Source of the DNA: Oscillospiraceae bacterium
GTDB taxonomy: Bacteria > Bacillota > Clostridia > Oscillospirales > Oscillospiraceae
Direction of reading: 5' to 3'
Assembly (NCBI GenBank): GCA_902774015.1
Contig: CACYHB010000001.1
Coordinates: 254,587 to 318,586, forward strand
DNA: 64,000 nucleotides
The notes beneath the pieces are model-generated. The model saw only the letters and a program-made list of their open reading frames with translations. It was not told the DNA's origin and searched no databases. Each line of letters begins with the position of its first letter. The stretch's first letter is position 1. Position numbers and translations under genes: made by a program. Shown piece by piece: positions 39,686 to 50,539 of the stretch.

Positions 39686-40794
39686 AAACCCGTCACCGCA
39701 CGAAGCCCGGAGGCAAGAGAGAAAAGCAGCATGATCATTCCGCAGCCGACAAGCCCGAGCTGCATCCCGAAAACAGATGCCAGTTGCCCAAGCAAGCGCG
39801 AGAATCGCCCGTCAGGAAGTACTTCCGCAAAGCATGCTGCTGCGCGAAGGAGCATCATCTTCAAGAACAAAAGGAGAAACGGTCCCATGCAAAGACTGCA
39901 GACGGCAATCATTGCAAAGACTCCTGCTGTATTTCGGACGACGGCAGCTGCCGAAAGAATGGCAGAGGCGGAATCAGCCAGAATGCCTCCCACAACTGGA
40001 AGAAGAGCTCCGAGCGCAGAGCGGGCGGCCTTTACCGCGGCAGCGTCCGTACTGCCGGCCACCAGTCCGATCAGGCTGACATAAGAACAGAAAGCAGCCG
40101 TCAATAGTCCCATTCCGCTCGTAGCGACAAAGTGCAGCATACGCTGCACAGCGGAAACAACACCGTTTTGACACAGACATTCACAGAGAGATAACGAAAG
40201 ATATGCGCTGATCGCGGGCAGGAGCAGCCTTTGGGAAACCGTAAGCATTACTTCGATCGCAAAGCAGGAGGCCGCGTATTTCATCGGCGCAGAACCGGCT
40301 GCCCCGGCTGCCGCCGCCGCAGTATAGACAACAGGAAGAGCCGCGCGCGAGTAATCAGAGAGCCGGATCAGAAGCGCGTTGGCCTGCTGTATACCGGCAC
40401 TCCAATCTCCTGCGACGATCCCTGCGGCAGCACAACAGGCAGCAAGCGAAACGCACTCCCTTGCAGCACGACTATCCGTCACGGCATCCGCAAGCGCGGC
40501 AACGATGGTGATACCACAAAGCCGGCCAAAGAATGCGAGTTGTTCATGAAGCTGCTTTTTCAATGCATACGCCATGGCCTCCAGGAGCCTGCTCAGCGCA
40601 GACTCCGCATCATAAGCTCCTTCGTCAGGCAAAAGACCGGTAACCTCTGTTTGTTCTTTCTCGAGTCCCTCCGTCAGTGCGTGCAGACCAAAGACTTCGT
40701 CTATCCGGGGCTCATCCAAAGCGGCGCATGCGCTGTTTTTCCCTGCGATCAGCACAACAAGAAAACATATTGCAAAGGAAACTATTTTATTCAC
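39682..40794 (-). CDS. spoIIIAE: Stage III sporulation protein AE
   Basis: A polytopic membrane protein of 370 residues and part of the SpoIIIA channel complex in the mother-cell membrane. It begins with a signal-like hydrophobic stretch, followed by about seven hydrophobic segments. The sequence LPVVGGILADSASAILSAA near residue 265 is well conserved in the family. It overlaps spoIIIAD and spoIIIAF by 4 bases each. Confidence 0.92.
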   Translation of the reverse strand: MNKIVSFAICFLVVLIAGKNSACAALDEPRIDEVFGLHALTEGLEKEQTEVTGLLPDEGAYDAESALSRLLEAMAYALKKQLHEQLAFFGRLCGITIVAALADAVTDSRAARECVSLAACCAAAGIVAGDWSAGIQQANALLIRLSDYSRAALPVVYTAAAAAGAAGSAPMKYAASCFAIEVMLTVSQRLLLPAISAYLSLSLCECLCQNGVVSAVQRMLHFVATSGMGLLTAAFCSYVSLIGLVAGSTDAAAVKAARSALGALLPVVGGILADSASAILSAAAVVRNTAGVFAMIAVCSLCMGPFLLLFLKMMLLRAAACFAEVLPDGRFSRLLGQLASVFGMQLGLVGCGMIMLLFSLASGLRAVTGL

Positions 40795-41177
40795 AGCAGT
40801 CCCCCGATCTGTTTAAGAACCTGAAGGATCATCGGCAGACAGATCCCGAGAGCGCATATGCTGCCCGCCGTCTCCACTGCGGAAGCAAGCGCCGACTGGG
40901 AGGCGTCCCGGCAAAGGTCGGAGGCGGTTTTTGTGACGAGGGCAACGGCAAGGCATTTGAGAACCGGCAGGAGGAAGCTCTCTCCGCCTCCGAGCATGAT
41001 GCGGACCGTATCGGTGAACTCCCGAAAGCTCTGCAAATAACGAAATGACGCAAGCAGAATGACCGTAACAGCAGAAATGCTCAGCAGCGCGGCCATCTCC
41101 GGATTCTTTCTGCGAAGCAGCAAATTCAGCAGCGCAGCCGTGATCGCAAGACCCGCTGCTTTTCCGATCAGTTCCAT
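40791..41177 (-). CDS. spoIIIAD: Stage III sporulation protein AD
   Basis: A 128-residue protein with three to four membrane segments. The family pattern LLRRKNPEMAALLSISAVTVIL and the VALVTKTASDLCRDASQSALASAVE stretch are visible. It follows spoIIIAC without a gap and overlaps spoIIIAE by 4 bases. Confidence 0.92.
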   Translation of the reverse strand: MELIGKAAGLAITAALLNLLLRRKNPEMAALLSISAVTVILLASFRYLQSFREFTDTVRIMLGGGESFLLPVLKCLAVALVTKTASDLCRDASQSALASAVETAGSICALGICLPMILQVLKQIGGLL

Positions 41178-41387
41178 TTACAGACTGAAAAGTGTTTTTA
41201 TGAGGGTAAAAAGCTCACTGATCTTCTGCACAACGATCATCAGCACGACAACAAGTGCCGTGATCGTTGTCATCAGCGCCTGTTCCTCCCGCCCGGAGCG
41301 TGTCAAAAGGATGTTCAAAACTGCCACCAGGATCCCGACGGCAGCGATACGAAAAATCAGATCTACGTCCATCGGCAGCTTATGCAA
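41178..41387 (-). CDS. spoIIIAC: Stage III sporulation protein AC
   Basis: A 69-residue protein with two membrane segments and a conserved short linker (LTRSGREEQALMTTI). Close in size to the family (about 65-68). It overlaps spoIIIAB by 8 bases. Confidence 0.93.
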   Translation of the reverse strand: MHKLPMDVDLIFRIAAVGILVAVLNILLTRSGREEQALMTTITALVVVLMIVVQKISELFTLIKTLFSL

Positions 41388-41889
41388 GCAGGATCAGCAG
41401 AAACAGGGCTGCGCATGCTGAGAGCGGCAAGATCAGTTTGCGGTCTCGATCAAAGCGGCTGCGCTCCTGGTCACGGAGTATTTCCAGCTTCCGCAGACAG
41501 TCGGCGATCTCCTGGTGCTGCTGCGGGATCGGAAGACGGCCGAGTACCTTCCCGAGCGGAAGCAGCTCGGACAGTTCATCTGCACTAAAATGTTCCTTGT
41601 ACTCCGAAAAAGTCTCTTCCCACATGAGTGAAAACGGTCGTTCTCCGAGCCTGTCCAATCGTAAAGCAAGCGCGCGGAAGAATCCCCCTGCCATTCCCTG
41701 TGTGTTGTCTCCCAAGCGTTTTATCAACGTCGGCAGCCCTTCCCCCCTGCTGCTCAGTTCCAGATCCAGCTGACGGAGCGCAGCACGGAACCTGTCCATC
41801 TCCCGGAGCCACGTGCTGCGGTTATTATTCCATACAAACGCGGCCGAGAAACTCGCGTACAGAATAAAAAGCGCGCCAACAATTTTCAT
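41380..41889 (-). CDS. spoIIIAB: Stage III sporulation protein AB
   Basis: A 169-residue protein with a membrane helix at each end: residues 2-19 and the last 20. The middle is soluble and helical, with QLDLELSSRGEGLPTLI and LGRLPIPQQHQEI. It resembles type II secretion GspF-like proteins, as the family does. AAAGGA about 8 bases before ATG 41889 is preferred over a start six codons earlier. Confidence 0.88.
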   Translation of the reverse strand: MKIVGALFILYASFSAAFVWNNNRSTWLREMDRFRAALRQLDLELSSRGEGLPTLIKRLGDNTQGMAGGFFRALALRLDRLGERPFSLMWEETFSEYKEHFSADELSELLPLGKVLGRLPIPQQHQEIADCLRKLEILRDQERSRFDRDRKLILPLSACAALFLLILLA

Positions 41890-42752
41890 GATTCGATCCT
41901 TTCCCATCTGTACTGCCTGTTTGCACCCGCCCCCGTGATGCAGATCGCATCCGTAAAAAACGCTCCCTCAAGCAGTGAGCGGTAAAGCGGTCTTGAAAGC
42001 ATCTGCTGCGGAGTCTGCGCGTGAGCGGAGGCCAGGATACCCACGCCGCAGCCGGCGAGCTGCCCAATTGCCTCCACATCGTCCTCACGCGTGATTTCAT
42101 CGACGGCGATCAGTTCCGGATTCATGGTACGCAGAAGGAGCATGGCCCCCTCAGCGCGCGGCATTCCGTTCAAAACATCTGTATGCGAACCCAGATCAAA
42201 GCCTGCGTCAAACTCGTCAGACGCGGAGATCTCATTTCTTTCATCCGCCACGCCGACACGGACACCGCTGTCCGAAAGCCCTCGGATGAGATCTCGAAGC
42301 AGGGTTGTCTTTCCTCCGCCGGGCGGAGAGAGGATCAGCGTTCCCTTTCTGCGGTTTTCACGCAGTCGGCTTAGAAGATGCCGTCCTATGCCGCGGCACT
42401 CCCTCGGAACTCTGATGGCAAGCGAGGAAAAACGCTGAAAGCTGTCGACCGTCTGAGAAGAGGCGACAATCCCGCAGACGCCTATACGCAGCCCGCGAAA
42501 GCTGAGATAGCCCTCCTTCAACGTCTCCCTGACAGTGTGAAGAGATGCACCGCTCGCTCTCTCCAGTACACAGAGAAGATCTCTCTCACCGCATGGGCGC
42601 TCCGAAAACCGGATTTCTCTTCCGTCATAAAGCAGCGTTGGCATCTGACCTTTGCGCAGCCGGATTTCTTCCGCGTTCCGGCAATCCATGCGCGCAAGAC
42701 CGGTCCGGTATTCTTCCGGCAGCAATGCCGCTGCCGCGATCCATTTGTCCAT
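41886..42752 (-). CDS. spoIIIAA: Stage III sporulation protein AA
   Basis: The cytosolic secretion-type ATPase of the SpoIIIA channel, first gene of the operon. Walker A is in LSPPGGGKTTLLRDL near residue 138, Walker B in ELIAVDEITRE near 213, and GVGILASAHAQTP follows. Length 288 residues. The start codon lies directly after GAGAGG, an unusually tight site, so the true start could differ by a few codons. Expected to be sigma-E-controlled in the mother cell. The upstream region holds a CATAGATT sequence, but I cannot assign a convincing sigma-E promoter. It is divergent from the small membrane gene at 42.9 kb. Confidence 0.93.
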   Translation of the reverse strand: MDKWIAAAALLPEEYRTGLARMDCRNAEEIRLRKGQMPTLLYDGREIRFSERPCGERDLLCVLERASGASLHTVRETLKEGYLSFRGLRIGVCGIVASSQTVDSFQRFSSLAIRVPRECRGIGRHLLSRLRENRRKGTLILSPPGGGKTTLLRDLIRGLSDSGVRVGVADERNEISASDEFDAGFDLGSHTDVLNGMPRAEGAMLLLRTMNPELIAVDEITREDDVEAIGQLAGCGVGILASAHAQTPQQMLSRPLYRSLLEGAFFTDAICITGAGANRQYRWERIES

Positions 42753-42800
42753 CCTCTCACATCCCGTGAATCAATCTATGCGCGCTTAGCAGAATTATTC

Positions 42801-42829
42801 TTGAATCTTACGGGAGCCTATGCTACAAT
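42801..42829 (+). promoter_or_regulatory. Sigma-A promoter for the small membrane-protein gene
   Basis: TTGAAT (42801-42806) and TACAAT (42824-42829) are 17 bp apart, about 30 bases before the start codon. Confidence 0.65.
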
Positions 42830-42860
42830 AACAACGATTTTCAGCGGAGGTGTTTGACAC

Positions 42861-43337
42861 ATGGAATGGAAAATCATGTTGACCGGCGCCATATTTCTGG
42901 GCGGCTGGCTCTGGGCCTATTTGTTCATTCGGCAGCTAATGTTTAATTTCGCAACAGCCTTTCCTCTCATCAAGAAGATGAACGCCTTGAAAGAGGATCT
43001 GATTGCTGTCGGCGCCAGCCGATATACCAAGGTCTCGGTCGCCACTTGCTCAGTAGTGGCCGCGGCTCTGCTTGCGGCAGTACTGATTTGGTGCCCTCTC
43101 TATCTCAAGATCGGCTTCGGACTTGGTGCGCTTCTGGCCATCATACTGTTGATCCCACGGGTCACACCCAACAATCGGGAGATGTTCGACAGCTTCTGCA
43201 CGAACTACTATCGTTTTGTGCCGGATGATGAACTGCGCACGGCCATGTACAACAAAAAAACCGGTCAGATCAAGAGCCGGCTGAAGGCCATGGACCTTCA
43301 GGGCACTTTTCTGCCGGAGTTCAAAGAGAAACAGTAA
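42861..43337 (+). CDS. Membrane protein of unknown function
   Basis: A 158-residue protein that I do not recognise. One hydrophobic stretch lies at residues 6-25 and a pair at about 55-98, so two to three membrane helices are likely. They are followed by a soluble C-terminal tail of about 60 residues rich in Phe, Tyr and charged residues (DSFCTNYYRFVPDDELRTAM). A basic segment (KKMNALKED) separates the first helix from the pair. GGAGG lies 10 bases upstream of the ATG. It has its own promoter and terminator, and is divergent from spoIIIAA. The sigma-A-type promoter argues for vegetative expression. Nothing in the neighbours indicates the function. Confidence 0.7.
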   Translation: MEWKIMLTGAIFLGGWLWAYLFIRQLMFNFATAFPLIKKMNALKEDLIAVGASRYTKVSVATCSVVAAALLAAVLIWCPLYLKIGFGLGALLAIILLIPRVTPNNREMFDSFCTNYYRFVPDDELRTAMYNKKTGQIKSRLKAMDLQGTFLPEFKEKQ

Positions 43338-43347
43338 AACAAAACAA

Positions 43348-43379
43348 AAACAAAGACGGCCGAAAGGCCGTCTTTGTTT
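43348..43379. terminator. Bidirectional terminator between the small membrane gene and the MATE gene
   Basis: A perfect 14-bp stem (43348-43361 with 43366-43379) has a GAAA tetraloop and A/T runs at the ends. It overlaps the MATE stop codon. Confidence 0.88.
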
Positions 43380-44736
43380 ATGCCTCCATCTTCTTCATCC
43401 GCTTCAGGCAAAACCAGGAGAAAGGCAGACAAAGCAAAAAGGTCAGAACATCGGCCCAGGCCTGCGTCATAACAACGCCGCACAGCCCGAAGAGTCTGGG
43501 GAGAATCAGGATCAGCGGGAGAAAGAAAATGCCGTTTCTCGCGGAGGAAGTGATCGAGGATCGAAGTCCCTGGCCGCTTGCCTGGAGCATCATATTTGTC
43601 AGGATCGAGGTTGCCATCAGGGGCAGCACAGCCGCCTGCCATCGCAGCGCCTGTGAGCCAATGGCTATCACTTCGGGATCGTCGCGGAAGAAAGAAACGA
43701 TTTTTCCGGGAAACAGGAGACAGATGAGAGCGGCCAGGGCCATAAGGATCGTCCCGTATCGGATGCAGAAGAAATAGCCTTCACGCACACGGTCAAAGCG
43801 TCTTGCACCGTAATTATATGAGCAAACAGGCTGATATCCCTGGCCGAAACCTATGAGCGCGGAGGTGAGAAGCTGCATGGTACGCGTCACGATGGACATG
43901 CCGGCGATCCCGGCGTCTCCGCCGTAGAGATTGGCAAAACGATTGAGGAAAACGACCGAAACTGCAGCCATTCCCTGCCGCACAAGGGACGGAAGCCCTC
44001 CGTTTGCTATCTGAAGGACGTTGGAAACATTAAGCCGGATATTACGCAGATCCAGACGGATGTTCTCCCCTCGCCTGCTGCCGATCAAGAGGGTAGTAAA
44101 GCCAATGAACTGGCCGGAAATCGTAGCGATCGCAGCGCCCGGTACACCAAGCCCGAATACAAAAATCAGAAGCGGGTCAAGGCCGATATTGATCATCGCA
44201 CCGCACATGAGGCCGATCATGGCATAGAAAGCGCTGCCCTGAAAGCGCAGCTGATTGTTGATCACACACTGTCCCATCATAAAGGGAGCGCCCATCAGGA
44301 TAATGCGAAGATACGCGACCGTATCCGGGAGATTGGAGTCTGTCGCTCCAAGAAGCCGCGCAAGCGGATAAACAAAAGCGTTGCCAAGAACGGCCAGAAG
44401 CAGACCGAGCAGGAGGGCCATGGCAAACCCGGTAACAGCGATCTCGCCGGCCTTCTGTTTTTCTCCGGCGCCGAGCAGGCGGGAAAGATAATTCCCGGAA
44501 CCCTGACCGCAGAAAAAACCCAGGGCCTGAATTATAGCCATGACTGAAAACACCAGTCCGACTGCGGCTGTAGCCTGGGTGGAGATCCGCCCGACAAAAT
44601 AGGTGTCCGCAGCATTGTAGATGCCGGTGACCAGCATACTGATGATCGTAGGGACCGAAAGCGTGCAGATGAGCCGAGGAACCGGCGTCTGCGTCAAATA
44701 GGCATGTCTGTCGCCCTTCTGCGGTCGGATGCTCAT
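43378..44736 (-). CDS. MATE-family efflux transporter
   Basis: A 452-residue polytopic membrane protein of the multidrug and toxic compound extrusion family, with about 12 hydrophobic segments arranged as two repeats of six. The N-terminal half has TQTPVPRLICTLSVPTIISMLVTGIYNAADTYFVGR in the expected place; both halves start with a similar pattern. The exported substrate cannot be deduced. It overlaps the HAD gene by 4 bases (ATGA) and is the last gene of the murD-to-MATE run. Confidence 0.9.
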   Translation of the reverse strand: MSIRPQKGDRHAYLTQTPVPRLICTLSVPTIISMLVTGIYNAADTYFVGRISTQATAAVGLVFSVMAIIQALGFFCGQGSGNYLSRLLGAGEKQKAGEIAVTGFAMALLLGLLLAVLGNAFVYPLARLLGATDSNLPDTVAYLRIILMGAPFMMGQCVINNQLRFQGSAFYAMIGLMCGAMINIGLDPLLIFVFGLGVPGAAIATISGQFIGFTTLLIGSRRGENIRLDLRNIRLNVSNVLQIANGGLPSLVRQGMAAVSVVFLNRFANLYGGDAGIAGMSIVTRTMQLLTSALIGFGQGYQPVCSYNYGARRFDRVREGYFFCIRYGTILMALAALICLLFPGKIVSFFRDDPEVIAIGSQALRWQAAVLPLMATSILTNMMLQASGQGLRSSITSSARNGIFFLPLILILPRLFGLCGVVMTQAWADVLTFLLCLPFSWFCLKRMKKMEA

Positions 44737-45314
44737 GGACGTCTGCCCCTTTCCGGCCAGGCAGATAGTGTGACACGGTCTTCCACAAGCCAGGCATTGT
44801 CGGATATGCGGGCCATTGGGCTGTCCGAGAGCGAGTCGGAATAAAACTTCTCAGGATGCTGTCCGGGATACTCTCGGTAGAAGCGGGTGACCTTTTCGTA
44901 ATCATGGCAGTTCTTGCCAAATATTTTGCCCGTATGCCTGTCCATGCGCGTTGCGATCAGTCTCACTCCAAGCCGTTCTGCAGCCGGCTTCAGCAAGAAA
45001 TCCGGCGATGCGGAGAGGATCAGATCGTCATCCCGCCTCTGGTTGAGATACCAGGCGGCGATCCCCTGCTCAAAGTTCTCTTCCCAGAAGCGTTCAACGA
45101 CAGCGTCCACGTCGTCCAGATAAGGAAGGAAGGAAAAGACCTTTTCTTTCAGCGCCCGGGTATCACGAAGGCGGAGAAGCGCGAGCAAACCAACAGCGGC
45201 GGTCTTCGGCAGAGCGCGCAGCACGGCTTTTGGGTAATGACGCAGGCAGTACATCACAAAGCAGTAGGAACTGTCCGGAAAAAAGATCGTCTGATCGAAA
45301 TCGTAACAGTTCAT
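44733..45314 (-). CDS. HAD-superfamily (class IB) phosphatase
   Basis: A 193-residue cytosolic phosphatase of the HAD superfamily. The nucleophile motif is YDFDQTIF (Asp5, Asp7) at the very N-terminus, motif II is LSASPDF, and motif IV is DSLSDSPM. A helical cap lies between, as in phosphoserine-phosphatase-like (IB) enzymes. Substrate unknown. It lies directly after the pseudo-P-ATPase stop and overlaps the MATE gene, so it is in the same transcript. Confidence 0.82.
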   Translation of the reverse strand: MNCYDFDQTIFFPDSSYCFVMYCLRHYPKAVLRALPKTAAVGLLALLRLRDTRALKEKVFSFLPYLDDVDAVVERFWEENFEQGIAAWYLNQRRDDDLILSASPDFLLKPAAERLGVRLIATRMDRHTGKIFGKNCHDYEKVTRFYREYPGQHPEKFYSDSLSDSPMARISDNAWLVEDRVTLSAWPERGRRP

Positions 45315-47273
45315 TTATTCCACCACAAAGCTGCGCAGAGCATTGAGCGCAGTCAGGACCGTACACAGCGCGTCGGCGGCAACGCAGATCGAAACAGGAG
45401 CAGCGCCGAAGACCGACAGGATCAGCAGTAAAGTCTTTACGGCACAGCAGAGGATAATATTCTGCCAGACGGCAGTCCAGGCGGTTTTGGCAATGCGCTG
45501 AAGCGTCGGCAGACGCCGGATCTCGCCGGACATGACGGCCACGTCCGCCTTGTCGTTTCCATCGTCATGACGAAGCGTATCAAGCGAGATGCCCACGTCC
45601 GCCAGATCAAACAGAGCCGCGTCGTTGATGCCGTCTCCCACATAGGCAAGGGCTGCGCGATCTCCAAGTCCCTGCTTCAGATAGCGGATCGCAGAGAGCT
45701 TGTTTTCCGGGGAAAGCTCGGATCGGACCATGTCAAAATTGAGAGCGGACGCAATGCTCTTGGAGACGGAGATCACGTCCCCGGTCAGCAGCACCATCTG
45801 GTTAACGCCCTGCGCACGCAGATCTTCAACCGCATCAAATGCACCGTCGCGGATCTTATCGCTCAACAGGATATGTCCCCAATATTGGTTTTCGACCGCC
45901 ACATGGACAGCGGAGCCGGCGCGATTCGGCGTCAGGTAGAAAATGCCGTGTTCCTCCATGAGCGCCGCGTTCCCGACGTACACATGCCGCCCCTCAATAA
46001 AGGCGCTGACGCCGCGGCCCGGGATTTCCTCGATCTGCATCACGCCCTCGCCGATCTCCCTGGTCCAGCCGCCGGCGTCGCGCAGAGCTTCGCTGACAGG
46101 ATTTCGCGCGCGCGTCTCCGCCGCGGCTGCCATGCGCAGCAGATCCTGCTCGCTTACGCCGTCGGGGAAAACGTCAGTAACACGAAACCGTCCGTCTGTG
46201 ATCACGCCGGTTTTACCGAAGGCCATTGTCCGCACATGGGCCACGCGCTCGATACAGCTTTTTCCAAATATACGGATGCCCTTCCGCTCGGAACACACGA
46301 CGGCCCCCTCAAAGCACAAAGGAACGGAGATCAGCAGCGCGCAGGGAGAACTAAGCAGAAGAAATGCGGCAGCACAGCGAAGACTGCCAGTCCAATCCCC
46401 GGAAAAGATCGGAACGATCACGCCGAGGACCAGTGCGCAGACGGCCACGGCGGGAGTAAACATGGCAGCGTATCGGCCAAGACGTTTTTCCAGCTTGGAA
46501 TCCATCGCGCAGGCCTGTTCAAAGCTCTCGAGGCGCTTCGCAGCCGAGGAATCCTCAAAGCGCTTCTCGGCGCGGATGTACAGAGGAGAACTGACGTTGA
46601 GGCAGCCCGAACGCACGCGGCTCCCGATAGAGACATTGACGGCTTCATCCAGGCCGGTCAAAGCGGAGCAGTCCAGCGTGCTGAGTCCGGAGAGCACTTC
46701 CCCGTCAACCGGGATGCGTTCACCGGGGTTTACGAGGACGGTATCGCCGATCGATACGTTTTCGGGAAGCGTCTCTTCGCTCTCGTCCCCGCGGAGAATA
46801 CGCGCTTTCTCCGGCATGATAGCGCGCAGCAGCTCGACTCCGTTTTCCGCCCTGGCAAGCGCATAGGCCTGAACAAGCTCGGCTGAACGGATCACAAGCA
46901 GCGCAAAAGCTGCACCGGCATAATCGCCGATAATGAAAGCGATGACGACTCCCAACAGAAACAGCAGCTCTTCATCCGGCAGACGACGATTCACGATCTT
47001 CGCAAGGCTGCGGCGCAGAAGGTCGAAGCCCGCGCAGAGCGCGGAAGTAGCGAGGAGGAATACCTTCACCCACGCCGGGCCCCTCAGAAGAAAACCGACG
47101 AGAAACAGCAGCGCGGCTGCCAGAACGGGAAGCATCATGCGCAGGCTGAACCGGCGTTCGTATTCTTTCCGGTTCTGGCCAAAGCGGAAATGGACAACCT
47201 TTGGCAGAGCTTCACGCCGGAGCTCAGGCATTTTCATTTTTTTCTCTTTGGATGGGGCAAGATGCTTTGCCAT
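45315..47273 (-). CDS. P1B-type ATPase homologue lacking the catalytic aspartate, probable pseudoenzyme
   Basis: A 652-residue membrane protein with the P1B layout: basic N-terminus without a metal-binding domain, membrane pairs at about residues 40-75 and 90-125, an actuator domain, a third pair, a P-domain with nucleotide-binding insert, and a last pair. Key residues differ from working pumps. The phosphorylation motif reads FGKTG, with Gly353 where Asp is needed (codon GGT). The actuator TGE reads TGL (Leu208). CPC reads SPC. The P1B His-Pro motif reads RNPVSE. TGD, the Lys in SPENK, and GDGIND are kept. GGGAG a few bases upstream sets ATG 47273. It lies in ligA-vanZ-this-HAD-MATE, 55 bases after vanZ. 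Several coordinated losses argue against a sequencing error. Function unknown. Confidence 0.78.
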   Translation of the reverse strand: MAKHLAPSKEKKMKMPELRREALPKVVHFRFGQNRKEYERRFSLRMMLPVLAAALLFLVGFLLRGPAWVKVFLLATSALCAGFDLLRRSLAKIVNRRLPDEELLFLLGVVIAFIIGDYAGAAFALLVIRSAELVQAYALARAENGVELLRAIMPEKARILRGDESEETLPENVSIGDTVLVNPGERIPVDGEVLSGLSTLDCSALTGLDEAVNVSIGSRVRSGCLNVSSPLYIRAEKRFEDSSAAKRLESFEQACAMDSKLEKRLGRYAAMFTPAVAVCALVLGVIVPIFSGDWTGSLRCAAAFLLLSSPCALLISVPLCFEGAVVCSERKGIRIFGKSCIERVAHVRTMAFGKTGVITDGRFRVTDVFPDGVSEQDLLRMAAAAETRARNPVSEALRDAGGWTREIGEGVMQIEEIPGRGVSAFIEGRHVYVGNAALMEEHGIFYLTPNRAGSAVHVAVENQYWGHILLSDKIRDGAFDAVEDLRAQGVNQMVLLTGDVISVSKSIASALNFDMVRSELSPENKLSAIRYLKQGLGDRAALAYVGDGINDAALFDLADVGISLDTLRHDDGNDKADVAVMSGEIRRLPTLQRIAKTAWTAVWQNIILCCAVKTLLLILSVFGAAPVSICVAADALCTVLTALNALRSFVVE

Positions 47274-47327
47274 TTTTCTCTCTCCCGATCCGTAGCATGG
47301 CACAACTTGTGCTGCTGTACGGTATTT

Positions 47328-49843
<2,516 letters not shown>

Positions 49844-50509
49844 CTATGATTCGTAGCTGACGTAGGTTTCCGGTACCTGACCGACCACAATGGTATCCGC
49901 AATCAGCACCTGTGTTTTCACCTGTGCGCTCTCTGTCCCCCAGGGGACGAGCACGTCGATATCCACCGTCACGGTCAGCAGGATCTGGTGCTTGGTCTGA
50001 TTGATGCCGGCGGTGACAATGCTGTTGTCAAAGCCCACGCGGGAAGACGTCAGCATCAGGATCTCCACCGGAACACCCGGTCCTCTTCCCATCAACAGAC
50101 TGATGCCGCTCAGGTTCCCGGCGGGGATAATCACACGCAGCGTGCGATGATCGGAATTACCGACGACTTTCTCGAGAATATCCGCAGACAGCGCGTTGAT
50201 GCGGCCCATATCGGCGCTGACAGCCGTGATAACTCCATCCTCATTTTTTTCAAAATGGACAAAATGCTCCCCTGCGTAATTATCCTGCGTCATCACCGAA
50301 GCGATCACGCGGTTTACCTCAGCCGAAACGACATCGGACGCGTCGGATACGGCAATCTGAGACGATAAACGGCTCAGAAAGCGCCCTGCTGCGGCGAAAA
50401 AGCAGAGCAGCAGCGCAAGAACAAACAGCGCGGCGAAGATCGCTTTGCGCGTTTTTCTTCCGTTTTGCGGCAGCGTAATCTTAGCACGTCGAAAGAGCCG
50501 CGGATGCAC
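49844..50509 (-). CDS. yunB: Sporulation protein YunB
   Basis: A sporulation protein of about 221 residues with one N-terminal membrane anchor (AIFAALFVLALLLCFFAA) and an extracytoplasmic domain. The family's conserved stretches are VNRVIASVMTQ near residue 66, VSADMGRINALSADI, IPAGNLSG and the GINQTKHQILLTVTVDI run. In B. subtilis it is sigma-E-dependent and needed for a normal cortex/coat in combination with other genes. The start is not certain: GTG 50509 has a GGGGGTG ahead, and an earlier in-frame GTG 50527 is possible. It lies between ynbB and ligA. Confidence 0.85.
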   Translation of the reverse strand: MHPRLFRRAKITLPQNGRKTRKAIFAALFVLALLLCFFAAAGRFLSRLSSQIAVSDASDVVSAEVNRVIASVMTQDNYAGEHFVHFEKNEDGVITAVSADMGRINALSADILEKVVGNSDHRTLRVIIPAGNLSGISLLMGRGPGVPVEILMLTSSRVGFDNSIVTAGINQTKHQILLTVTVDIDVLVPWGTESAQVKTQVLIADTIVVGQVPETYVSYES

Positions 50510-50539
50510 GGCATCACCCCCGTGCACCAGTATATGCGC

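Noticed and set aside
42753..42860. Possible sigma-E promoter for spoIIIAA (CATAGATT with an upstream ATA)
   Set aside because: The spacing between the boxes is too short for sigma-E, so I did not list it.
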